The notes under the pieces: generated by a model | Databases searched by the model: none | Seen by the model: the letters and a program-made list of their open reading frames with translations, nothing else | Told to the model about the DNA's origin: nothing | Translations under genes and position numbers: made by a program | Shown: positions 12,621 to 24,300 of the stretch, piece after piece | How positions within the stretch are numbered: position 1 is the first letter of the stretch | Layout of the letters: each line of letters begins with the position of its first letter | From: Aphelocoma coerulescens | Taxonomy: Eukaryota > Chordata > Aves > Passeriformes > Corvidae | Reading direction: 5' to 3' | DNA length: 64,000 bases | NCBI RefSeq assembly: GCF_041296385.1 | Contig: NC_091014.1 | Location: forward strand, 21,179,578 to 21,243,577

Positions 12621-15600
12621 GGTAGAATGCACCCTATTGCAAGAATGAGAGGTGTGACTTCTGCAGTTCAGGTAGGGGTGCCCAGGTTAAACATCAGCTT
12701 AGTGAGGAGCACAGCCAGAGCCCTGGGGGCTGCAGTGGGGCTGTGGATGTGGCCATAGAAGAACTGCGTTTGTCCCCAAGTAGCACCAAGCTCTGCGCCA
12801 CGGGTGGTCAGGTCCAGCTGCCTGTCCTCTGGGAATACACACTTCACCTACAGCTGTGTATCCACATCTATGACAACATTTTAGGCAAGTGTAGATGGTG
12901 GCAAAGTTACGCTCTTGTTACAGGCTGGCAGAGTTATATTGTGCCTGCATTTATGGAATGGGTCAGACTACATGCTGAGAAACACTAAAAAACAGGCCTC
13001 ACATATCCTTTTTTTAGATGCTGAATCTCCATGGTTTGCAGGCTGCAACTTGGGCAAACTTATTTTCAACAAATAGCTGTATATATTTAAGCAGAGACAG
13101 GAGTTTTTCTTTGAATGATAGATTTTGAACACATATCACCCTTGCCAGGCAGGTTTTTCCTATCTCAACCTCATGTCTGAATTTTTTTTCTCTACAAAGC
13201 CATGGAAAATAGTACCATGGAGATAGCGATTTAGCTGAATAAATTTTAATTTTTCTGTATGTAAGCACCACCAGCGGGTTAGATTTAGGATCCAAGGATC
13301 CGGAATCTCAAGTTATATTCCCAGCCATGCAATTGACTTGTGCTCTAACTTAAGGTAAGTTGGTTTTGCCTTAATTTTTTATTTTTTCATTTTTTTGTTG
13401 CATCAACAGGAACAGGATGCGAGATCACATCAGAGCTTTATTAACATTTGTAAAACATTTCAAGGCTTTTGGATGAAGACAGTAGTCATTCCATATGATA
13501 ACCATGATGTCTAATGGCCAGGCTCAGGGAATGCTAGCCTTCTGTGTGCAGAGCAGGCACTTGGATGGACAATGGTACCAACCTGATAAATGGTCTGCTT
13601 GGTTCCCTTCTCTCCTTACCTCAGCCACCTGTATCAACCTCCAGTTTCCTCTCTTGTGCTGATCATGTTAAAGCACTAGCTGTATTGATTTTAGAGCAAA
13701 TATAATTGATTTTAGAGTAAATCTCCTAGAGATTGCAGGAGAGATTCAGAGTCCATTTAAATCACTAGCGACTCCTGATATGCTTCATTAGATCCAGGGT
13801 GAGCAGGGACAACATCTGCAGCATAGTAATAACCAGATCAAAGCTCCAGCTATGTTAATATGTAAGACCATGTTGAAAGGGAATGCAGCAGCCAGTGTTC
13901 AGAGCAGCTCCTGGTCTTGAGGGCTACATGCCTGTCAAGGCAAATCGAAGCTTGGCAAGGCTCAGAGGTCTGATCCACTTCTGGCCTTATGGCTCAGGCT
14001 TCACAGTGAACTTACTTGTCTTTGGGTTTGCCACTTGCTGGCAAGAGGCTAAATTTAGCATCCTTTCGCAGTGGATAGTTAACAGAAGATTTTTGGTTGC
14101 AGACATGCCAGTTGGGATTTCAGTAGTGGAGCAAATCTTCTGATGAGACTCTTAAATCACCTTTCAGAGAGCAGTTGGACTTAAACAGGAGCTAACCAAA
14201 GCCCAGCCTGGAATTCATTCCTAGAAAACCACAGGAGCCATTAGCACAAACAGTTCCCAGCCCTTAGCTGGCCCAGCAGGTGGGGAAATGGCCGGGGCTG
14301 GCAGACCAGTGCCAGGGCACTGTGTACAGGGCAGAGCCTCCAGCCCAGCTGGCAATCCCCAGCTTACCCCAAGCAGCACATGGATGCAGGCCCACAAAGA
14401 GAAATGGCTTTAAAGTTTAAAATGAATAATTCAGCACTTGTTTGATTTGTTTTAACTACTGTGGAATGTGTGTCCTGCCACATTACTTCAACCTTGGAAT
14501 GAAGTACAAATAGATGTGATTCAGACTCTAAATATTTAAAGCCAGAATCTAATCTTAGATACATTGTGTATGCTGTCATCTCAAAAATCTGCTAAAGAGA
14601 GACAATGATGGACAGCACAGATTGAAATTAAATTCAATCTCTGTATTAAAAAACTTGCCCTGCTAATTCACATGAATGATTAACCACAAAGGAACTTATG
14701 TCTGTCAGTGACAGCAGTGCTGAAGTGTTCTTTGTCGTCACTGTCTTGGTTAACTTCAAAAAAGAATAGTCCAAAACCACCGCACAGGGAAAGGACGTCA
14801 CCTCCCCTTTCTCCCTATTTTGTTAAAGAGATGCAGCTAAACTATTAACATTTTCCAGTTAAATGGCAAACAAAACATTTCTAATCTTCCTTTCACTGAA
14901 AAGAAAGATAAAATCACAACCGTAACTTAAATCAAAAGCTACAATAGTACTTGGGCAGTTACAGGCTCTTACTATAGATAGGCAGGTCAAAGCAATCAGC
15001 ATATGAATCTTCACACACAGTGAGCAAAGCCATAACTTGACACAGCTCTCTATCGAATATTATTGTAAGAGGAGTAAGCACACCAGGGCATGACCCTATT
15101 AAATACCAAACCTGTAGCTGCAAAACAGCACAAAACCTAGATGGATGATCTCATCTCCAGCAGTAATGTGCCAGAATACAAATAGAGGATTGTCACTGCT
15201 TCAAGTGCACAAGGAAACAGAATAAGACCATGTTAATATAAAAGGTGGAATATACACTGACAGCTGAGCAGAAGAGGAACCTGCTGCTACTGAAAGTGAT
15301 GGTGGTCTTTCTGTTCCCTTTGCTGGACATTAAGGCCTCATTATGGGACTTCTGGATATCATAACTGTACAGCAGCCTCACAAGACAAACTTTAGCCCAT
15401 TAAAAGAGCAATGAGGCTAAACACCCACACCAAACAAGTGAGCCATATTTAGCCTTATCTAAAGGCTAAATGATAACATCGATGTTACTTTCTAGTTTAG
15501 GGCTAGCATAGTGCAGCTACCAGTCCAGGGCAGAGTGCTGAAGACTTTAGGTGGAGTTCAAATCAACTAAGAAGGGCCATTCATACATCAGATATGAATG

Positions 15601-18600
15601 TATGTACCTCAGATATGAATAGTAATGTATGTGTAGGGTGTTTATTAACAAAACAAATGTGTTTTACCGTAGACAGATGGAAATGTTTTATGTTTCAATA
15701 AGGTTGTCTGCTCTAGCACAAAAAAATCCACTTCTATAATTTTCCCGTGAGCTAAGCCTGGGCGGCTCTGAGTGCCCATGGGGCACTTTGGGGATGAAAA
15801 GTGCATGATTAATCCAGGCAGGGATTGTTTCCTTCCTTGGGCTTTCAGAGGAATGTAGCATAGTGCTTCAGAAAGTGCCACTGAAACACAAGGTTAAAAC
15901 CCACACGAAGAGGGATCACATGAAGGAAGATGAGGAAAGCAGCCAGACCCATAATAATAATATTCCAAATAACATCCTGGAGGCAGTTTTACAATTGTGA
16001 GCATTGCCATGGACCTAGATGTAGCTGCAGGAAACATGGATTTGGGTTTGTTTTAAATCCCATGGATTGGCGTCCAGGCTGTGCAACTAGCAAGTATGAT
16101 CTCTTACTGAATAGGAGCATAGCCACAGGAGAGAAAAGATTAAGGGTATCAAAGGAATACATTTTTTCATTTCACTCCTTTCTTATTACAGTAGATTAAA
16201 AGAAAAAAGTGAGTTTTGTTCAACATTCAATTTTGAGGACAATTAAATAAGCCAAAAACATTGTTCAGAATTAGAGCACTGAATAAAGGATTTCAAAAAC
16301 ACAGTGTGGGGTTCATGGTGGGATTTTTATTTCCTTTTAAGATGAGCCATATACAGCTGTATGAGATCTATTGTCCTCTGTCCCACTGAAGAAATAGTTT
16401 CTTTCTGAAGCATCCAATCTGTTAAGACACATAGGTTCTTTAAAAGCTTAGAAAAAGAGGGAAAGCACTCACACTCCCTTCTGGTTCAAATGGCAATTAT
16501 CTGAGAAGCAGCCAAGAAACAGGAATACATGGGTAAATGAAATAGCTTTTGATTGCCTGGCTATGAATGACAGTAGGATTTGTCCTCTTTGGTAATGGCA
16601 GCAGCAGCAAGCAAGACAGAAGTCAGCCCTGAGTGTCTGGTACAACAGCAGTGATCTTTCACAGCATAGATGGTTATTACAAGCCTGCACAGGGGAAACC
16701 ACTTTCTCCTCTAATGGATGGAGAAATGTTCCTTGATACTGAGGCAAAAGTGGACACCATTTCAAGGAAACAAAACCTTTGAAAACTTCCATGTAACTGT
16801 GGATCTGGAAAGTCTCTTTTCCTTCTGTTCTTCAGGAACTGTCAAATTCCAAGAATTCCACCATCACTTTTAGGCTCCATCAGTCCAAAGGCTAACAAAA
16901 GAGGAAGGCTAAAAGACCAACTCTATTTTACAATTCCACATTTCAAACTCATCATTCATCAACTAAAGGAGGGTTTCTCAAAATAAAAAACCACAGACTA
17001 GGTATGTAGAGTCTGAGAAAAAAAAATCACTGATCATTATAGCTTATATGCTGCTGTCACTCATTCTCCAGGGAATCCTGTGCTCCAGGCAAATCTGGCA
17101 AAACAGAAAACTAAAAGAGGAGCTTCTGTGATGGAGAACCTGGAAAGCTTCAGGCACAGAGTTTGCCTGTATTGAACTTGGAATGAGGGATGAAAGCAAG
17201 TCACAAGAGCAACGGTGCTTACATTTCCAGTGCATCAACTCTAGTGACTCGAAGTGCCAAATTTCAACTCCTCTGAATGTAAAGCAGAATAATGCAGGGC
17301 TCAAGTCAGTGGTTGGTAGAAAAATGGCAGGCAGACATCCTCCTTTAAATCTCTGAAGCTGACTGTCTCACTGCTCTGAAGGGGATCTCTAGACAGAGAT
17401 AAAAAGGAAAAAAACCACAAACAACTTCCCCTGTAAGTTTTTTCTAAGAGAAGACAACAGACTTGAGAAAAGTCTTAAACAATCTTTGCTCAAGATCAAA
17501 TTCTTTAAAAAGGAACTCCTCAGAGAACTGTTGTACCACATGCTTAGGTGCAAATGGGAGCCCTGACTAGAACCATTATCAGCATAAAGAGAGGTGTTGC
17601 AACCCTAGGAAGCATGTAAAAGAGGGGTTTCCCTATCAGATTCAGAGGCTGGGGTTTCTTTAGGCCATGTAGGTACATATCATGAAGGGCATACTATAGC
17701 TGAAAATGGTTGTGTTACTAATAAGGCTGGACAATCTGGAATGGTAAAGGTCTGGCCACAAAATCTCATCAGTGCTGGTAAGTCGAATTTCAAGCTTACA
17801 GGCATTTAAAGTTTTTATGCAGCTGGCTAAAAATCCTCCCATGTTTCTACAGTTTGTGAATTTGTGAATTCCAGTTTGAATTTCTGAATTCCCTGTATGC
17901 TTTTGTTTATAGTGATGACTCAGTTTATTTTCAAAAGGTCACCAGGAAGGCCAACTTTAGTGAGTACATGTAAATACAGCTCAGACTCAGCAGGCTGAGA
18001 AATGTGTCCAACACAGCAGGGTGCAGAAGGGGGAGGCTCAAGTAGACTGTAACGGAGTGATCAGAGAAGTCATCTTGAGGAGACATTATGAATGCCTCAT
18101 GTATGTGAGCTAGCCAAGGTCCCCTCCACCCACAACCACTTTCTTATAAATCTATAGCATATAGAGAGCAGCAAAAAGATCAAGTAAGGTGTCAGAGGGA
18201 AACCTGGTACTAAGGAATAGAGAGTGAATTCCTGGCCAGAGACAAAAAAACCCCATTCCTGTTCAGTTGGATGAGTTATTACATATTAAACAAGCCGCTG
18301 CAGGGACCTTGTCCCATCATATGAGATCTCTACTGGCATGTTTGCTGGTGAGGAGGCAAGCAAACCCTTGGAGAGGCAGCTGTCAGCAATGGGATTCAGA
18401 CGTGCTGGTGGTGGTCAAATACCTGTACCAGCCTCCCACATCTAGATGTGGGGGATGTCCAAGCAAGGGAACTTTTCTCACAGCTGCTTCTATGCAGTAA
18501 AGTGACTTCTATTATGCAGAGAGAAGGCTCTTGTGCTTTAAGAAGTGCCCCTTGGAGGGGCTGCAGAAGGGATGAAAAGGAGGGAGACCCCCAGTGAGCT

Positions 18601-21037
18601 TTTTCCTTTTATCTTGTAGATGAACCAGATGGCAGGAGCAGCAGAAACCAAAGGAGGAGCATGAAGGTTTTAAGAATCAGATTGCTAAAATGTAACGAAA
18701 ACTGAAGCCAAAAACTCCGCCTGGGCAAAACAGAACACCAGAGTGGAAAAACAAGCACTGGAGTAGCTTAGCCAAAAGGGGAAATAATAAAATAAATGAG
18801 CTCAGTTCTTCAATTCAAATTCCAACTCTGTGCTTTCAGGACAGGAGACTTGGAGAAACTGAAAAACTGGCATTAAGTCTCTTTGTAGCTGCAGCTGCTC
18901 ACAGTTATCTGCCTCTGTGTTCCCTGGCAGGCGACACTGCAGCACTGATAGCCTGCAAATTTCCCAGGATGTGAGAAAAGGGCACCAAGAATGACTAATG
19001 GATCCATCATGAACTCACACATGCCAGCAGACACACATGCCACTTCCCTATAACAGGTAAGATCCAGCTGGAGTGCTGCTGCATCCCAGAGTCACAGCCT
19101 ACAGCTGCTCTGTGTCAAGTCACTGGTGATGGGGGACATATAATGTTCCCTCTGAAAGCCCTACTTGCTCGAGCAGGGCTTTCTGGTCTCTCTGGAGAGA
19201 TGCTGCTGAGCTTGTATTTTAATTGGCTTTCAGGTCCCAAGATAGATTAGGCAAGAAGACCTCACTCTGGTATATTGCACTACATCCTTGCTTCTCCAGA
19301 GTACTGTCATTTTTCAGAGCAAATGCCAATAAAAAGGGCATGATGTCAGGCATTCCATCTGCAGGATGTGCTGTGCTCCTCCGTTCCCAACCACAGACTG
19401 ATGGACGCTGCTGCTCCATCACTCCCGGAGGAAGCATTACAAATCCTTTCAACACCCATCCCCCCAGTTTCAGTAAAGATCCACTGACACTTGGTGGAAA
19501 AAACAACATTATATTTGATTTACAATTAACAGGATTTACAAATAATGAAAAAGAAACAGATTAGCCATGAAATTAGGATGCCGTTGTTGATGAAAGAGTA
19601 ACTGGCAAAGCACCTTCCTGTGGAAGTCATATAACTCAGTCCTAAACATTATAAAATAACTTACAGCCCAGGCAGGTTCCGGAATTATTATAGACAAATG
19701 CAAGTCGAGTACAAAACAAACAAAAAAACTGCTCACAGCCTACTGGGCAGAAAACCAGTTTTGGTGAGGCTTTTGATTTTCAGAAACGGAAGGAAAGGCC
19801 CACTGACAAATACTAGGAAAATTTCAAAACGGGAGGAAAAAAAAAAAAAAATCAACAGACAGTAAAAGTGAGTGTGTGACAACCTACCAGGCAGGGAGAG
19901 CGGGCGGCAGACACTGCATTAGCTTGCTGAGAGTCAGCAGAGTCCGGGTGCTTGGCAGGACAATGAATGAAGGAGTACAGATGGCAGCACTTCATTAAAA
20001 TGCTACTTTACTGCCAAAAACTTGCAAGACAAAGAGAAGTAAAGTTCTCTGATGTGCAATACAGCAATTTAAGAAGACGTACCTAACTTTTTGATTTGTA
20101 CGGAGCTTACCTATATTGTAAACACACACTTTCTGACAAGTTATTTCAATTTTCTTTGCTATGGATTATAGTGTGTATTCAATCAAATGCAGCATTCCAA
20201 GGCTCAAAACTGACCGAGTGGTTTTCAATAGATGGGTATATGATTTTTCCAATATCATACTAGTATTTTACATCACAGATACAATAAAAACAAGTGATGG
20301 TATTTCTAGGACAGTTCCAAGATTCAAATAAAAAATCATCAGAACCATTCTAAAATAGGATATTATACATAATCAAATCATGTTAAACAGCACACTCTCG
20401 GCAAGCAGCTAATTACAAGCATTCTGCTGGTCATGTTTTTCACACAAAAGTCATTCAATAGCACATAAATACTTATTTTTCTGATCTGCTTCTTTTTACA
20501 AAACCATTCATCAGATTCACAGAATTAGTACAAGTAAGGCACATTAGCATATATCATAAAACTCACAATAATAACAAAGAGTTTTAAAGTTTTAAGGACT
20601 AATTCCTTCTTTGCAGTGATTTCTGAACTGAACAAGACTTCATCAGTAGAACTCTCCTATACTGACATTACTCTTATTTCTCTCACAGCCATCTGTGGTG
20701 GGTGCAATACTGTGCATCACCATTGAGATAAATAATTAAATTTAGAACTTGTGTGGTAGCAAATCCCATTTTCAGGTCTTGCAGAGAAATTGGATGCTTT
20801 GTTCACTGTATTCATTATGAGCACAGACCAAGTTTTAGAGCTCTATGGAAGTCAATTTCCAGTTATCAAAATAAAAGGGGATATTGCATGTGTCTCTGAG
20901 TATGTTATTGTTTTCCTAGTACAAATATTGCTTAAGGTAGAAAGGATGCTATAGTATTGAATTTACTTGCATAATGAATCCTAAATGCTGATGTCTCAGG
21001 TTCTACTAAATCAAATGAATTATAGGTTTTTCTTCTT

Positions 21038-21062
21038 CCACCCCCCACCCTGCCCCCAACCA
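21038..21062 (-). promoter_or_regulatory. G-rich tract downstream of the candidate poly(A) site
   Basis: Read on the minus strand it is a run of G tracts (GG, GGGGG, GGG, GGGGGG, GG) separated by 1-2 bases. Such G-rich downstream elements can bind hnRNP H/F and can form a G-quadruplex. Its function here is inferred from position only. Confidence 0.4.
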
Positions 21063-21108
21063 AAGGACTTTCTTTCCCACAGAAGATTCATTTACACACA
21101 ACACAGCT

Positions 21109-21114
21109 TTTAAT
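21109..21114 (-). promoter_or_regulatory. Candidate polyadenylation hexamer ATTAAA
   Basis: On the minus strand ATTAAA is followed within a few bases by a GU-rich stretch (TGTGTTGTGTGT) and then a G-rich tract. This is the expected layout of a vertebrate poly(A) site, and ATTAAA is the commonest variant hexamer. Confidence 0.45.
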
Positions 21115-21287
21115 TAGAAGCATAATTTACAGTAAAAATTCTTTACATTACACCTCTGCTATCAAAAAACCATGAAATCTTTCATTTAAAGTTGTAATTA
21201 TACATTAAAAAATAGAACACTATTTCCTTAACAGGAAGAATGAATTTGAACATCTTCAGATCAGATTTCTTTATTGCGGCTTTTGAG
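21109..21287 (-). other. PLXNB2: Probable PLXNB2 3' UTR
   Basis: This is the sequence between the stop codon and the first well-placed polyadenylation signal. It is AT-rich and I see no splice site or ORF. An AATAAA (bases 21270-21275) lies only 13 nt past the stop and is probably too close to be the main site. Longer forms using distal signals cannot be excluded. Confidence 0.45.
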
Positions 21288-21392
21288 TCAAAGGTCAGTC
21301 ACTTTATTCTCTAGCGCAGCTGCTATTTGCTGTAAACGAAAGGCAAGCTGCATTTTTTGTGCAGCTGGATCCTCTTCAAGTGCATTTATAAT
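21288..21392 (-). CDS. PLXNB2: PLXNB2 window exon 21: last coding part with VTDL PDZ ligand and stop
   Basis: It encodes residues 904-937 and a TGA stop at 21288-21290. It starts [20 protein letters not shown] and ends ENKVTDL. The terminal V-T-D-L is a class I PDZ ligand shared by B-type plexins and bound by PDZ-RhoGEF and LARG. The acceptor is atatcttccag. The short UTR follows without a visible splice site. Confidence 0.96.
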   Translation of the reverse strand: MINALEEDPAAQKMQLAFRLQQIAAALENKVTDL

Positions 21393-24300
21393 CTGGAAGA
21401 TATAAACAGAGAAAGTTTAGAATAATTGAACTTAAATTGTATGACATAGTTCAGAGACCAAGTATTTGATACTCCTTTGGTTGTAAAGACTCTTTTGCAT
21501 TCCCTCTGTACCAAAGTCCATCTATTAGGCCCCATGTTCTATTTGTAAAAAAAGACAGTAAAAGTGATTGTCTCTGTTATTTTATCTAAGTTTCTATAAT
21601 GTTTCCCATTATGTTGAGATACAAGCAAATTAATAGCTAGCACTTTATCTTGTAAAATATTACATTCCAAGATGGAGCAGGCAGGGGAAAAAATTCCTTA
21701 GAGCTATTTAAGAAACAGTGCTTTTACTTACAGTGCACCCTACAAGGCTTAAGGGTCATTTACCATTGGTAATTATACCCCATCCCCATGAGCTTTAGTT
21801 ATGAGACGCTCCTGGGTGGTCCAGCCACAGGCATATGGTAGGACAGAGCAAGGTCTCCTGTGTCTGTAGGCAATATGAGGAATAAAGCCAGCAGCTCCCC
21901 TTTGGCTCTTGCCAAGAAGTGCCGAGACTCTGGCCCGGCACCTCATAGCTCAGGAAAGCAAAGAGCTCATCAGAGGAGCCCCCAGCATCCTACAGCCTCT
22001 GCTGTGCAGAATATATAAGAGGATATGACTCTTAAGACACAAGGGATTTGAAAACAAGAGCTAGTAAAGGTCAGCTGTTATGAGAAGGCTTTTCTTCAAA
22101 TAGAGATTTTTAGGGCTACCCAGATCAAATTCAAAAGGTTTTGAAAGGTTTTAATTTCCACCATCCTTTAGGAAAACTTTCCCACTAGCTATTAGATTTC
22201 TCCATTAGAAGAATGTGTTACATGACAAAACCATTCCTTTTCTGGAACTGGCTTTATTAATATAAGTCTGACAGTGTAATCAAGCAGAAACCTTTAGCAC
22301 TGTTTAAATACTAGATAAACTTGCAAGTACAAGGACTGGAAAAATGGTGTTTGCCTGTCACTACCTGTGTTTTTTATTACTTCTTGAACATCACTGACAA
22401 TGGAGATTAATGCATTTAGAATCAATCTGGCCAATAATTTCACTTTGAAGGGCTGGTATAGCATGTGCATTTCCAACATTGGAGCAAATTTGTTTAGAAA
22501 TAATTATTTTAATGAATTTGTTTTTAAAGTGTGAAAATATTTTTACAAGACAGACTTAATAAACACTTATTGCAGTATTTAAACTGGGCCTAATTTTAAT
22601 TTGATATTGTTTCCTTAATTTAAACAATTATATCTAGCTGTAACTCCTCAAATCTAGACTAAATAATTCATGATTATCTCTACTGGTGAATATATCCTTC
22701 ACATAAATGTGGACAATTAGAATGTACCCACTTAGTCATTGTCAAGCCCTGCAGAGATGCAGAAGGTACAGCACATGCTGGGAACCACTGTGTCAGTAAT
22801 AAAGACAAGGGCAGCTGCAAAATGTTCCAATTTATGCAAATTAAAACATTTTCATGGAAAATAAATAAGCTTGATTAATTTTAGTGAATGGTTCTTGACA
22901 GATTATCTCCACAATTCTGAATTAGCAGCCTTTTCATCAGATGCACCTCATTGTTACACAGTGATGTACATGGAAGGGAAGAGCTGCAGCTATATACTGG
23001 GGTGTGCTGGCCTGCCACTGATGAAGTCCCACAGGCTGGTGACTCCGCCTGAGGTGTGGATGAATCAGGGATTTACAGTTCATCTGTCATTCAGGGTCCC
23101 TGAGCATTTTTGTAAGAGGTCAAACTACGGACACATTTGGGAAGGTGCTGAAAGCCAGCTTAGCTCTGGGGATGAGGGGTGAGGGAATGCCATCGGGTTG
23201 GCCTACATTCTTCTGGCTGCTTCCCCCACTGACCATCATTGCAAGACTTCTCAGGGTGATTTGATTTTGCCTGCTTGCATCTGTTTAAAAGCTGAGACAG
23301 GCTGGCTGCTCCTGTATAAAGCAGCTGCAGTGAAGGATGAGACTCACTGTCTTTAGTGCTAAATATAAGTGAAAACATGAACTGTGCTGAGGTGCAAGAC
23401 TAACCGAATAGAGCTCACATGTGCTGTGCTCCTTTTTGATTCGGCATCTGTTCTTACTTGCTTTGATTTAATTCTGAGAGTTTTCTGGAGGCATTCATTT
23501 CCATGGAAACCTTTGAATAAAAGTTTCCTTCTCTCTTTTTGTTTTCAGATTAAATTTGGAGAGCCATAGCCACAGCCCAGCTACACTGGGATATTCTTTG
23601 TCCCCCTTTCCACAGGGTGTGAAAAACCTAAGAAACTTTTTAAACTGAAGCTGTGAGCCTGCTTTTGAATCAGGCTACGTTCAACAGTTACTCTACTTTG
23701 CTTTACCTTAGGCAGGCACTTCACTTGGCATGGCAAAACAGGGATGGTACCATGCATGGAAGTTTTTAGAGCAATTTAACTTATAAAAAGGACATAGCTC
23801 CAATTCCTACAAGCAAAACAAATTTAACAGATTGCTCATCATAAAAAAGCACACTGTCTTGAAACCTGATATAACTCTGATGACTTTTTGCTCGGTGACA
23901 TTCTTATATACTTATTAGGATGGTAGAACTGAAGAGAAACAATTTTTAAATCTATTTATTTTTCAGGTCCTGTTAAACTATCCCTACTGAAACCAGATAG
24001 CCATAATGAAATTGTTCATTTATAAGGACATTCCTTTGACCAGTGTAATTGCCAAGCAGGGTATACAACTGCAAGGTTTTTGTTCAGCATTGTTTTACCT
24101 GATTATTCAGTGAAATCCAGAAGTCACTCCTTTAGACTAGTGTTAGCCTTCATAACATTTTACCATTGATATTAAAGCATGAAAATAAAGGCCATAGCTT
24201 ACCTCATCATAGTATTTGTTAGTGTACTGGTAGAGTTGGTGTAGAGCCACAAGCGTGTTTAAGGAATCGGTATGTGCCTGTTAACACAAGCAGGCAGCAA

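Larger units (their letters stand above)
9706..21108. other. Non-coding region downstream of PLXNB2, no recognised gene
   Basis: About 11 kb with only short open frames in all phases. GC-rich patches occur at 12240-12620 and 14270-14360. I see no convincing exon, RNA gene or promoter. Parts near 21 kb could belong to longer PLXNB2 3' UTR forms. Confidence 0.6.

Noticed and set aside
21270..21275. AATAAA on the minus strand as the main poly(A) signal
   Set aside because: It lies 13 nt after the stop codon, which would leave almost no 3' UTR; the downstream ATTAAA with GU- and G-rich elements is better placed.
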